This document shows positions 10,300-20,509 of a stretch of 64,000 nt of DNA, piece by piece. The DNA lies in the NCBI RefSeq assembly GCF_045679555.1, contig NC_092115.1, forward strand, positions 40,991,728 through 41,055,727, in the 5' to 3' direction. A program made the translations under genes and the position numbers. Under the pieces are notes generated by a model. That model was not told where the DNA came from. It was given only the letters and a program-made list of their open reading frames with translations, and did not search any database. This DNA is from Salvelinus alpinus. Its lineage: Eukaryota > Chordata > Actinopteri > Salmoniformes > Salmonidae. Positions within the stretch are counted from its first letter, which is position 1; each line of letters opens with the position of its first letter.

Positions 10300-12420
10300 T
10301 CCTAACTCTGTGTGTGATCAGCAGTGCTTATATGGGTACAGACCTTCTTGCAGTGGGTAACGTGGACCCAAGTGACTCTCTCAGCTATTCTAATGGCAAA
10401 GGCGGTGGTTTAACAGAACCCACTATATGCGAAGCACATACTTCCATTATTCCATTGAATCAGTCCATTATTCCATTATTTAAAGACAGAGATCCTAGTA
10501 AACCAACTCTAGGGATAATACCTCAACCTAATATTTTAACTGCCCAAATCGTGTCCGCCAACTAAGTTGGGAACGCTTCTACCCATTTGCTATATTTATC
10601 TATTATAATAAAACTTTAAGTTGTTTGTTATCACCTAGGCCTCAACGTCTTTCCTAACCTGCTTTCTGTCTACCCTGGTGCTTATTCTGTGCACATATAC
10701 CACAACGTGAACAATTTTTTAAAATTATTATATATATATTTTTAATAGTTAGTTATTCCGTATGCTACAAAGTGTTGTCTAATTATCCCTACCATCCCTC
10801 CGGTTGATACATGGCTCCGCCCATGTATTCATATTGCTACCTATCTAAACAATGACTTAGGTAAAATAGGGAGGTTCCCTTTGTGCCAAATTCCTCTTTT
10901 GTCAACGGCCCCCATCTTAACCCATCTAGTAACTTCCTTAACTGGGGCACGAAGCTGACTTTCCTTCACTAATTTTGTGTCAATACTAACTTCTTCCTTC
11001 AAGTGAGAATCTGTGGGAGAGTTTGGCTTTTCGCCAGCTCTCTTAGCTTCAGGATCTGCCTTTCGGTTGCCAATACAGACGTAGTCAGTGCCTTTTGTAT
11101 GTGCTTCGCATTTACAAATCGTTATCTTCTCTGGTAATAAGACTGCTTCTAGCAATTTTAAAATTAGCTGCGCATGTGTAATAGTTTTCCTGCCGTAGTG
11201 ATCATACCCCTGTTTCTCCACTGAGCTGCAAATACATGGATGGTGTTAAAAGCATAAGCACTATCCGCATGTATGTTAATGCGTTTACCCTTTCCCAATT
11301 CACAAGCCCTGGTGAGGGAGACAATTTCAGCTTGCTGAGCAGAGTAATTTTTTGGTAATGCTTCAGCTTCCAACACCCCAGTAAGAGTCACTACTGCATA
11401 TCCAGTGGCATTCGAGCCATCTGGGTTTTTTCTTGAGGACTCATCCACAAACATAGTTATTTCCGCCTCAGGCAAAGGCAAATCAGTTAGATCTGGTCTA
11501 GGGAGAACAACTTTCTCCGTCTCCGCTACACAGTCATGGGGGCACCCATCAGTGGCTATGGGGATCAAAGTGGAGGGGTTTAAGGTAGTACACCGTTCAA
11601 TTGTTAGATTCGGCATGCTCAACAGAATTATCATGCAAGACAAATGTCTTGCTGGTGACATGTAAGCCATCTTATGTTCCAATAATAAAATCGATACGGC
11701 ATGCGGTACCCTCAAAGTCGAATCATGTTACAGTACTACAGAGGCTGAATCCTCCACAGCCCGTGCGGCAGCCACCACAGTCTGCAAACATAGTGGCATG
11801 GCTTGGGCTACTTCATCTAACGGGAGGAGTAGTAAGCAATAGGCTTGCTTTTTCCCCCGTGTTCCTGAGTTAGTACTGACGTCATGAACCCCTCCCTACA
11901 GTCTACTGTCTGTGTAAAAGGACGATCATATCTGGGAAACGCTAGAACAGAGCTAGATTTCAATAACTTCTTTATGTTTACAAACTAGTTCTCAGCCTCA
12001 TCTGTCCACTCGATCTTATCTTTTGCTGCCATAGCTTTACCATAAATCAACTCACTAAGTTGTTCTGTATGCAAGGAAAAGTATGGTACCCATGCTCGAC
12101 AATAGTTAATCATTCCAAGAAATCTCAATGATCCTGGATCACCACAGATGCCATATATCCCTGTCAACTTTTTACTATTTAAATAAAAATCTTCTAATGA
12201 TTAAATAAAGCCAAAACGAATGCTAAACATAGCATATGTTTTCTGTACTAATGAAATCTCTCCTTCGGGAGCCCACTGTATTTTATCTAACAATAATCTT
12301 GAATCAGTCTCATCAATAATTTCATATATGTTGCATAGTGTGGGATCCATTATCTACAGTAATTTACCATCCCTAAGAACGGCAACATATTTATTTTCAT
12401 AATACATTTTTTTGCTTATA
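10300..12420 (-). pseudogene. retroviral pol remnant (RT end, RNase H, integrase)
   Basis: Three parts are recognisable. First, two reverse transcriptase thumb/connection blocks containing FLGM-NYCR-W, one at about 12379-12335 with a stop and one at 12122-12085 with the frame open. Second, an RNase H domain at about 11590-11030: FVDESS with its Asp, the central Asp in HADSAYAF, and a C-terminal GNRKADPEAKRA Asp, interrupted by a frameshift near 11200. Third, an integrase remnant with C-X2-C (CSRCGIC near 10710) and KWVEAFPT near 10585. Stops and shifts occur throughout, so no enzyme is expected. The duplicated thumb block is odd and is discussed in the findings. Confidence 0.72.
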
Positions 12421-12660
12421 AAATCACTATTTTTCCATCTCAATCTATTTTCCTGCCCTATTGGCTTAAAATATGTCCTGTCCAAACCTCAAAGGACCAT
12501 ATCCTCCCCCATTTTTAACACATAACTCTCCTTATCAATTTCACGAGTTACCTTGAAATCAGTATTGCAAATTACCTTAAATTCTCCATCCAAATAGCTT
12601 TCCATTGAGGCTGATCAGACCACAAATGAAAGCTATTATAGAGGTCATAAGTCATTCTAC

Positions 12661-13309
12661 CCCTTCAAAGAAGTGTTTCTTACTCTATTAGACAAATTAA
12701 AGAAAAACCATCAAACATTTTCTACATGTTGTATCCCAGGTTTTCAGAACATTCCCTTTTTCTAAAGGATTCCCATGTTTTTAATTAAAACTCAGAAATT
12801 AAAACTTCTAATATTCCATATGTATGTGTACCCCTTTAAAATAAAATTAACTCAACCTGCAATTCACGTTACTGACCTGACAAGGTTCCACATAATGGAA
12901 ACAGATTATGTTTGAATACATTAACTTTCTGTTCCAATTCACTGGTGTTACCTAAACAATCAAACCAAGAATCAATCACCAGAAACTATCACGAAACTTT
13001 TACGATTCAACTATTCAGACCTGAATCTCTTACAGCCAAATATATCCCAGTGAGCGCGACTAACTGTCCTCTTCTTACCAGTGGACAAGAATAAAACCAA
13101 ACTTTACAACTGTCCCTTCTTTCGGCTTCACCATTATGAATTGTTCCAGCCTTAAAAGTAATATGTAAATCGCCAAAATGTATAACCTACATCAGTCAAT
13201 CCATAAGAATAAAAACACAATTCGATGGGCACAACTCTATCCCTTTGAAAACGGGTGATGTGGCATCAGAAACATTTATTATAGTGTAAAAATTTTATAT
13301 AAAGTGTAG
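12661..13309. other. AT-rich, no recognised gene
   Basis: No convincing exon, terminal repeat or tandem repeat was recognised. The stretch may contain further decayed retroviral sequence upstream of the pol remnant. Confidence 0.4.
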
Positions 13310-13768
13310 CTAACTAGAATAACTTTGGTCATACCCACTCAGCCCGCTCAGAACACAGTAACTTAACAACATAAGTGTTTTTCTGACATTTTTGTGAAAT
13401 TTAAGGGAAAATAAAAAATACAACCCTAGCAGAGCCCCAAGTCCCATGGGGATGTCCTCGAGGGCGTGGATGTTCTCCCCATCAAAGGCCAGCAGGACTT
13501 CACTCTAATGGTGAAATGGATTTCTGCCGATGTGCAGTAAAGGAGTGAAGAGCGGTGAAATCTGTGTCAACAAAAGTAAGAAAAGATGAACACACATACA
13601 AAGAACAGAACAAATGTTCAGCTGTAGTTTTATATAAGCATGCACACCTATGTTTATGAAGAAACAGATGATTGGTGCATAGGCATACCTTGTCACGGAC
13701 ATAAAGGCCACTCGTGTCCTCATTGAGGAGGTAGGGCAAGAGCAGGATCGCTGCTGTGGTCTCCAGTC
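13310..13768 (-). CDS. last two exons of a conserved, unidentified fish protein
   Basis: Exon 13689-13768 follows a good acceptor (TTGCTTTACTTTACTAG) and ends at a GTATGC donor; its frame reads LETTAAILLLPYLLNEDTSG and on to LYVRDK. The last exon, 13310-13504 (acceptor TTTCACCATTAG), joins in phase 0 and reads EVLLAFDGENIHALEDIPMG then LGALLGLYFLFSL, ending in TAG after 64 residues. The split and the PYLL and DIPMGLGALLGLY blocks resemble the C-terminal region of large families of uncharacterised fish proteins with a conserved hydrophobic C-terminal domain. Upstream pieces are possible at 13908-13998 and 14110-14149 (both with splice-like edges). The former needs a frame with an in-frame TGA, so the gene may be broken or my exon edge wrong. 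Function unknown. Confidence 0.5.
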
Positions 13769-14206
13769 CTAGTAAAGTAAAGCAATGATCTTACTACACT
13801 TGCTAATTTTATTACAAAATACATTAGAGAAAGGGAAGGAATCAGAGCAAATCCCTGTTCTGTATTGTCCTTCAGGGACTGTCAAAATAGCAGGATGATG
13901 TCCTCACCCCTGCCTCGCCTCTCGACCTCTGATAGTCCTTGAATTATCTTTTTGTCTATATCCATTCCATGGACTCATGGATTCATTTCTGAGAAGATCT
14001 GAAAAGATAATTTGCACACATTTGTATGCTAATAGATGTCAGTTTGTATTGACTGCTATGTAGGTTAAATGTACACATCAAATGCAGCTGTCCTACAACC
14101 TATCTGTACCTTCTTCTTGATCCCAATTGCATTGTGTCCATGTTCTGTCCTATAAGAATTTCAAAGGAAGAGAAAATGTGTCAAAGAATAGTCTTACAAG
14201 CATTAA

Positions 14207-14207
<1 letters not shown>

Positions 14208-14241
<34 letters not shown>
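14208..14241. repeat. (TA)n microsatellite
   Basis: Nearly pure TA repeat of about 15 units between unrelated sequence. Confidence 0.95.
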
Positions 14242-14243
<2 letters not shown>

Positions 14244-14544
14244 TAAATATTGGAAGATAAATGGCATCGACATACAATGAATGTAAAATAGAAGAACATA
14301 TTGGAGAAAGCACTAGCCAATACAGTACTGCCATACAGTAACAATATATTTGTACACAAATTGTTCAATATTTTATCAGACTGACTTTTAAGATTATACG
14401 CAACATTTTGCTGCGTGGCAATACTGTGTTTGTATTCTGAAGGGCATTTATACAAAAGAGGTGGTCTAGACACTGTATTAATACCATTATGATTTGAATC
14501 CCATCTACAGCTACCATCTAAGATATTAATTTCCCTCCACAAGG

Positions 14545-14870
14545 GGGCGTACAAGTAACGTTTCCAAAATGGAATAGTATTGTCCATGTAACGTTTCCAA
14601 AATGGGATAGTATTGTACATGTAACGTTTCCAAAATGGGATAGTATTGTCCATGTAACGTTTCCAAAATGGGATAGTATTGTAATGAAACAGCAGGGAGC
14701 AGGTCTCGAGTCCTCGACCTTCTAGCCCGAAGTCCGGCGCGCTGTCAACTGTGCCGCAAAAGCATGCTCGTGCGGCAGAGTCGATTTCCGCGCTTATAAA
14801 CCCAGGGTCGTTACAGTATTGTACATGTAACGTTTCCAAAATGGGATAGTGTTGTCCATGTAATGTTATG
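14545..14870 (+). repeat. 33-bp tandem repeat interrupted by a SINE-like insert
   Basis: About five units of 33 bp share GTAACGTTTCCAAAATGGGA and end ATAGTATTGT-CA. Four units lie at 14545-14683. The fifth resumes at 14815 after a 131-bp insert flanked by a 9-bp duplication. Because 33 is a multiple of three, an open frame runs through the array on the minus strand; it is not a gene. Confidence 0.9.
14684..14814 (-). mobile_element. tRNA-derived short retroposon inside the minisatellite
   Basis: On the minus strand the insert has a tRNA-like core: an A-box-like CACAGTTGACAGCGCGC, an anticodon-stem-like GGACTTCGGGCTAGAAGGTC, and a B-box-like GGACTCGAGACC. It is flanked by identical 9-bp repeats AGTATTGTA (14675-14683 and 14815-14823), the mark of target-primed or other retroposition. 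No poly(A) tail is seen. It is not a functional tRNA gene because upstream and downstream stem arms do not pair convincingly. Confidence 0.65.
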
Positions 14871-14904
14871 CACCATTGTGCGTTAATAGTATTGCATGCT
14901 GTAG

Positions 14905-14925
14905 CAGGCTATATAAAGAGGAAGC
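14905..14925 (+). promoter_or_regulatory. TATA-box-like core promoter candidate
   Basis: GGCTATATAAAGAGGAAG is a near-consensus TATA box in a non-repetitive stretch. No coding exon with a start codon is recognised directly downstream, though a plus-strand exon fragment lies at 18464. It could instead belong to an unrecognised LTR. Confidence 0.3.
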
Positions 14926-15643
14926 CCTCCATTGACGATTCAGTTCGTAGTAACATCTCGTTTGGACAGGTCACCGTCCTTAGTTAGTTAGTTAGTTAGT
15001 TAACGTTAGCAAGTTCCTTAACACAAAAGTGAGAACTGCTCTAGATTGGAAACGTACGTTAATGAGTGTAAAGCCATGTTGGCTTTATGGAAACGATATA
15101 CAATATATGGGAAAGAATATAGTTCAGGGAAATAATCCAAACCTAGTTCTGCCTAGTTAGGACATAACGTTAGCTAGCTAGCTAACGGTACTGTACTGTA
15201 GCTCATACAACGCCGACGGTCAAACCCGGCTTTCTAATATTTACGTTAATTAGCTATAGTAACGTTATGGAAGCTATTCACAGAAAAACAGAATTGTCTT
15301 CGTTATTCATTATTAGTATGTTATATTATTTCGATACATATTCAGAGCCAAATATCAACCCAACTTAGCCTTTTTAAATTTTGTCGCATCCAAACTTGTC
15401 ACCATCGTTTTCAGTTGTAATTGCGAAGATCCCGGAAGAAGTCCAGCAACAACGGAGGTTTCCTCGATGAACCCACCTTCTAACAAGTTCTTTGAAGAAC
15501 CTTTTGGGGCTGTTTTTCATTGACCAAGAACCCTACGGTTCTTAGGGGATCTGAGAACAACTCCAGTTGAACCCTTCATTTTTAGAGTGTAGTCGGCTCT
15601 ATTTACTCTCAGATTCAAACATGCTGATTAGCATCAAAGATCA
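14926..15643. other. no recognised gene; short TAGT repeats
   Basis: Contains a five-unit GTTA repeat near 14981-15003 and a GCTAGCTAGCTAAC stretch near 15171-15186. The sequence near 15480-15580 has repeated GAACC/GGTTCTT half-sites. No convincing exon was found. Confidence 0.4.
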
Positions 15644-17452
15644 AGTCAGCTGCTGCTGCTCCAATACATTATGAGGTGAGACGGTGAACTAACATTGAAC
15701 TGGGCAGTCAGCTGCTGCTGCTCCAATACAGTATGAGGTGAGACGGTGAACTAACGTTGAACTGGGCAGTCAGCTGCTGCTGCTCCAATACAGTATGAGG
15801 TGAGACGGTGAACTGACGTTGAACCGGGCAGTCAGCTGCTGCTGCTCCAATACAGTATGAGGTGAGACGGTGAACTGACGTTGAACCGGGCAGTCAGCTG
15901 CTGCTGCTCCAATACAGTATGAGGTGAGACGGTGAACTGACGTTGAACCGGGCAGTCAGCTGCTGCTGCTCCAATAAAGTGTGAGGTGAGACGGTGAACT
16001 GACGTTGAACCGGGCAGTCAGCTGCTGCTGCTCCAATACAGTATGAGGTGAGACGGTGAACTGACGTTGAACCGGGCAGTCAGCTGCTGCTGCTCCAATA
16101 AAGTGTGAGGTGAGACGGTGAACTGACGTTGAACCGGGCAGTCAGCTGCTGCTGCTCCAATACAGTATGAGGTGAGACGGTGAACTGACGTTGAACTGGG
16201 CAGTCAGCTGCTGCTGCTCCAATAAAGTGTGAGGTGAGACGGTGAACTGACGTTGAACCGGGCAGTCAGCTGCTGCCTCTCCAATACAGTATGAGGTGAG
16301 ACGGTGAACTGACGTTGAACCGGGCAGTCAGCTGCTGCTGCTCCAATACAGTATGAGGTGAGACGGTGAACTGACGTTGAACTGGGCAGTCAGCTGCTGC
16401 TGCTCCAATACAGTATGAGGTGAGACGGTGAACTGACGTTGAACTGGGCAGTCAGCTGCTGCCTCTCCAATAAAGTGTGAGGTGAGACGGTGAACTGACG
16501 TTGAACCGGGCAGTCAGCTGCTGCCTCTCCAATACAGTATGAGGTGAGACGGTGAACTGACGTTGAACCGGGCAGTCAGCTGCTGCCTCTCCAATACAGT
16601 ATGAGGTGAGACGGTGAACTGACGTTGAACCGGGCAGTCAGCTGCTGCTGCTCCAATAAAGTGTGAGGTGAGACGGTGAACTGACGTTGAACCGGGCAGT
16701 CAGCTGCTGCTGCTCCAATACAGTATGAGGTGAGACGGTGAACTGACGTTGAACCGGGCAGTCAGCTGCTGCCTCTCCAATAAAGTGTGAGGTGAGACGG
16801 TGAACTGACGTTGAACTGGGCAGTCAGCTGCTGCCTCTCCAATAAAGTGTGAGGTGAGACGGTGAACTGACGTTGAACCGGGCAGTCAGCTGCTGCCTCT
16901 CCAATAAAGTGTGAGGTGAGACGGTGAACTGACGTTGAACCGGGCAGTCAGCTGCTGCTGCTCCAATAAAGTGTGAGGTGAGACGGTGAACTGACGTTGA
17001 ACTGGGCAGTCAGCTGCTGCCTCTCCAATACAGTATGAGGTGAGACGGTGAACTGACGTTGAACTGGGCAGTCAGCTGCTGCTGCTCCAATAAAGTGTGA
17101 GGTGAGACGGTGAACTGACGTTGAACCGGGCAGTCAGCTGCTGCCTCTCCAATACAGTATGAGGTGAGACGGTGAACTGACGTTGAACCGGGCAGTCAGC
17201 TGCTGCTGCTCCAATAAAGTGTGAGGTGAGACGGTGAACTGACGTTGAACCGGGCAGTCAGCTGCTGCTGCTCCAATAAAGTGTGAGGTGAGACGGTGAA
17301 CTGACGTTGAACCGGGCAGTCAGCTGCTGCCTCTCCAATAAAGTGTGAGGTGAGACGGTGAACTGACGTTGAACTGGGCAGTCAGCTGCTGCTGCTCCAA
17401 TACAGTATGAGGTGAGACGGTGAACTGACGTTGAACTGGGCAGTCAGTCATT
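15644..17452 (+). repeat. 62-bp minisatellite, about 29 units
   Basis: A head-to-tail array with a 62-bp period; each unit runs from CAGTCAGCTGCTGCTGCTCC to GAACCGGG. Units differ at a few paired positions only: CTGCTGCTCC or CTGCCTCTCC, ACAGTATGAGG or AAAGTGTGAGG, and GAACCGGG or GAACTGGG. The first unit is the most divergent (ACATTATGAGG, AACTAACATTG). Because 62 is not a multiple of three, no long frame persists. Every unit has the E-box CAGCTG. Confidence 0.97.
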
Positions 17453-17499
17453 CATTCTGCACTATGAGTCTGGTCTATCATTGTTGGTATTGAAAAAGC

Positions 17500-17870
17500 C
17501 TACTGCACATTGTGGTGGAAATTCTAACCAATCTGGAGAGACTTTGTCATTTCTTCAAACAATCAACCTTTATTTGATAAGAATTGCAATAATGTAGCTG
17601 GTCAGCCCTACACTCTGAGGTGGAAGGCCGAAAGCTCAATGACACAAGGAGTTCAGAAGCCTTATATAGTCAAACTGTCTTGTGCATATAGAAAACACCT
17701 GATCTTGGTATGTGTACGTGTGTGGAGAACGAGACACAGACTAACTGTGAATTGGTCGTCTCGTTCTGTAGCAACAGCTAGTTATTCTAGTCTTCTAATG
17801 AGGTGTCAAAACAACAGGAAATCACTTTCCACACAGTTCCTCTGAAGTAGATCAACGGTTCCCTGAATTG
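17500..17870 (-). mobile_element. retrovirus-like LTR
   Basis: On the minus strand: a TATA box (ACTATATAAGGC, near 17668), then about 90 bases on a CAAATAAAGG poly(A)-type signal (near 17575), then R/U5-like sequence. No coding region adjoins, so this is a solo LTR or fragment. The neighbouring minisatellite may hide its far boundary. Confidence 0.5.
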
Positions 17871-17888
17871 GGGCAAGCAAGCGAGTGT

Positions 17889-18062
17889 CTAGAGCTAAAT
17901 CAGACCCAGCCTGAACTGTGTGATGTAGTAGAGAGTTGTAGTTCCTCTAGAGATAAATCAGATCCAGACTGAACTGTGTGATGTAGTAGGGAGTTGTAGT
18001 TTCTCTAGAGATAAATCAGATCCAGACTGAACTGTGTGATGTAGTAGAGAGTTGTAGTTTCC
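17889..18062 (+). repeat. 58-bp tandem repeat, three units
   Basis: Three consecutive units share AAATCAGATCCAGACTGAAC and GTGTGATGTAGTAG-GAGTTG. The first unit is the most diverged (GACCCAGCCTG). No coding frame persists. Confidence 0.93.
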
Positions 18063-18463
18063 AACAGGCCAATATTCAACATAGTTTAGCGCATGAAATG
18101 TAATTAACTACAATTACCATAATCCATTGCGTGCCTACTTGTCTTGTCTGTGTTTCTTTTACACCTGCTATGTAAAAGAGACAGAATAATGCATGATGGT
18201 CAATGCTATCTGGGATCCTTGGGACATCACTACCCTAAACCCCAACCTTAACCCTTACCTTAACTATTTTAAATGTCAACTTCAATGGGCTAGGGACGTC
18301 CCGAGGATGTATCTCTACCTGAACATACATGATCTAAGTGATTGATAGTTGGTATTCAGCAGTCATAAAGCCTTTAATGAACTACTAAAATAGTGATTTT
18401 GTTAGACAGCAGCTCTACACTTTATTGACTGACTGATCCATTCATCCTTCCATCCCTCCTCAG
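18063..18463. other. no recognised gene
   Basis: Non-coding sequence with a degenerate telomere-like run (CCCTAAACCCCAACCTTAAC) near 18232-18262. It ends in a pyrimidine-rich tract and CAG acceptor before the exon at 18464. Confidence 0.4.
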
Positions 18464-18555
18464 CCTTCCTCTCCTCTGAAGACCCAGTGAGGGTGGAGCT
18501 CAGTCAGAGAGCTGTTGAAGGACTGGTTAGGAAGAACACTTCTACAGCCAGAGAG
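18464..18555 (+). CDS. telo2: TELO2-like exon fragment
   Basis: A 92-bp exon is bounded by a strong acceptor (CATCCCTCCTCAG) and a GTGAGA donor. After two bases completing a codon it reads FLSSEDPVRVELSQRAVEGL then VRKNTSTARE. This resembles the segment of vertebrate TELO2 (telomere maintenance 2, the TTT-complex partner of TTI1 that stabilises PIKK kinases) that reads roughly SED...EGLV...TATRE just before a block beginning VSVELAKVL. I matched it by memory of the family. The next expected exon is not found, and the sequence downstream is a duplicated block, so this is probably a partial copy. An unrelated protein cannot be excluded. Confidence 0.45.
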
Positions 18556-18644
18556 GTGAGAGGTCACACATGGTAAATATTTATGTCCCCTTAGTGGTTC
18601 ATCACGTCAGCAAAAGGGAATATGTTCCATCATCTATGTTTATT

Positions 18645-19358
18645 TACATTAGTGCAAATTGTCCACTGATATTGGTGTAATTTCTTACCCCTTTTGGCTA
18701 TATGAAAGTACATTTCCACTCAGGCACACACATTTGTTCTTTGTTATGAAGGTAAATTGTGTCAAATGTATTTTTCCCCACTCATTCACCCCATCTCTTT
18801 ACATTGCTTATGCATATTCGGTGGCCTGACTCAAATTCCGAACACAATGCCCATCCTGGCAGATCTAAACCTAATGCGAACACATTGTGACTTTTGTGCA
18901 TCCAGACCTAATGCAGCTTGGAGTGATCAGATGACAGAAGTCACATTTAGGTGCCAGGTGTAACTGAGGCCGTAGATGCTCCATATCCATTACTTTGAGT
19001 GTTTTATATAATATGACTAAATGTGTTGCAGGGGCAGTCAAGAAATGGAACGGCAAGGCCACAGAACCTGAAATAATTAGAGCTGTGGGAGATCACCTCA
19101 AGCCCCCGGTAGAGCCAGGGGTGGTGTTTACCACTCCACCACGGCTTCAGCAGGCTGGAAAAGTGGGATTGAAACTGTTTTTCATACTAAAAGGGACCAA
19201 TAGTCTCTTGATTGGTCAATCATTGGTTGAACTCAAATCAAGCTTTATTTATACAGCACATTTCAGACATGGATGCAACACAATGGCTTCACAGGAAAAA
19301 TATATATATATTTAGTACACAACAAACAGAAGACTAACGGGCACCCTAAGGAAATGCC
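18645..19358 (+). repeat. dispersed duplicated block, copy 1 (with exon-like frame)
   Basis: This block is repeated at 36830-37800 with about 90% identity by eye. Inside, 19032-19162 follows an acceptor-like TGTTGCAG and keeps an open frame reading AVKKWNGKATEPEIIRAVGD, then HLKPPVEPGVVFTTPP. The second copy keeps most of this frame but has a stop. The frame may be an old exon carried by the block, but I do not recognise the protein. The segment from about 19238 (CAAATCAAGCTTTATTTATA) is a separate common repeat. Confidence 0.6.
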
Positions 19359-19359
19359 A

Positions 19360-19640
19360 AAAAAAGACAAACCCACACCAAAAGACAGGAAGTGGAGCAA
19401 CTAAAGGTGTTGACTCTTCACATCTATCAAGACAACTGGAGCACTGGGCCAGACACTCTTAAATAGAACCTGGACCAGCTCAGGTGAAACACCTTCCCAC
19501 TAACGAGATGGACAAGCCAGCACAGGTGTAACACATACTGACTAATGAGGTGACACCAATCAGTACGCCCTACGTGCTAAAGTCCAACCTCAAAACATAA
19601 ATGGAAAAACCAAAGCCTGTAACACCTTCCCCCTTAAGAC
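19360..19640 (-). mobile_element. Gypsy-type LTR, minus-strand copy
   Basis: Inverted relative to 5030-5440, it shares TGTTACAG-CTTTGG at its start (near 19628) and CTATTTAAGAGTGTCTGG (near 19465). It lacks the GCTCGTTAGCATGTCA duplication seen in the plus-strand copy. It directly follows the duplicated block, and the same order is seen at 36830-38216. Confidence 0.8.
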
Positions 19641-20509
19641 AACAAATATATCCTATATTTATTACTCAATTTATTAGGATTGTTAATAAAATTGATTATA
19701 GACCAATTTATTATACTGCGTCCATGTGTATAGGCTGCAAGTATGTTGAAATAAAAAATATATATTTTCAACTAAAACCAAACTTATATTGTACATTGGG
19801 CATATCTTACTTTCAGTGACATTTTGCTTGGTGGGATACCCCCAATATCACAGTTTTAACCTGTCCAAATGCAGAAGAAGTTTGTGATTAATTGAAAACC
19901 TAAACATAACATGTGCTATTTACATAAAAACATCTGCCACAAGAATCATATAACTTGTATTTATTTTTGAAAGCACCTTATAAATTGCACAAGCACCAAA
20001 AACGCTGGTGTTTTGACAAGTAGCAATAAATCACTGATATCAATTAGGGGGGGGGGGGATCAGGTTGTAGGTGCTGTTGAAACTAACACAACTAAAAAAA
20101 CATGGAAATGGGAGATATATTTTACCTCACTGGTTAGAGGACAACCTGCAGAAGACAGTCAGCTACATTTTGGAGTGATGCATTTAAATGTAGGGGTCGC
20201 TAAACAAAGGAACGCAACACTTATTTCTCATCACTCATCGATATCATGTTGAAATCAATTGTGCCAAGAGGAGGGAGATGAGGTTGCGCGTCCTGTTAAA
20301 ACTAACAGCTCAAAAGCCACACGGAATCTGGGAATAATGTGTACATCACTGGTTAGAGGACAACTTGTAGAAAACACCTAGCTACATTTTGTACATATTT
20401 TACATTTTATCTCCTACTACAATGTTAAAACATTCTACATTGACGTTAATAAAATACTTCCACAATATTAAAAACATTCTACATTATTTCATTGATATCA
20501 TGAAACAAC

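Larger units (their letters stand above)
8160..12660 (-). mobile_element. decayed endogenous retrovirus, minus strand
   Basis: Order on the minus strand: reverse transcriptase C-terminal part and RNase H (about 12420-10840), integrase remnants (about 10720-10300), envelope-like remnants (about 9280-8960), then an LTR (8700-8160). All frames carry stops or shifts. No matching 5' LTR was recognised on the far side, so the copy is 5'-truncated or its LTR has diverged. Assignment rests on domain order and motif reading; the genus is not assigned. It ends just before the unrelated conserved exons at 13310-13768. Confidence 0.75.

Noticed and set aside
14150..14839. 229-codon minus-strand frame with PFWKRYMDNT repeats
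   Set aside because: It translates the 33-bp tandem repeat, a TA microsatellite and a SINE; no protein-like features outside the repeat.
15644..17452. Possible CRISPR-like array
   Set aside because: Units are contiguous with no unique spacers and the DNA is vertebrate; it is a minisatellite.
18871..19062. Minus-strand open frame over the duplicated block
   Set aside because: No domain, no splice context, and the second block copy does not preserve it as a gene.
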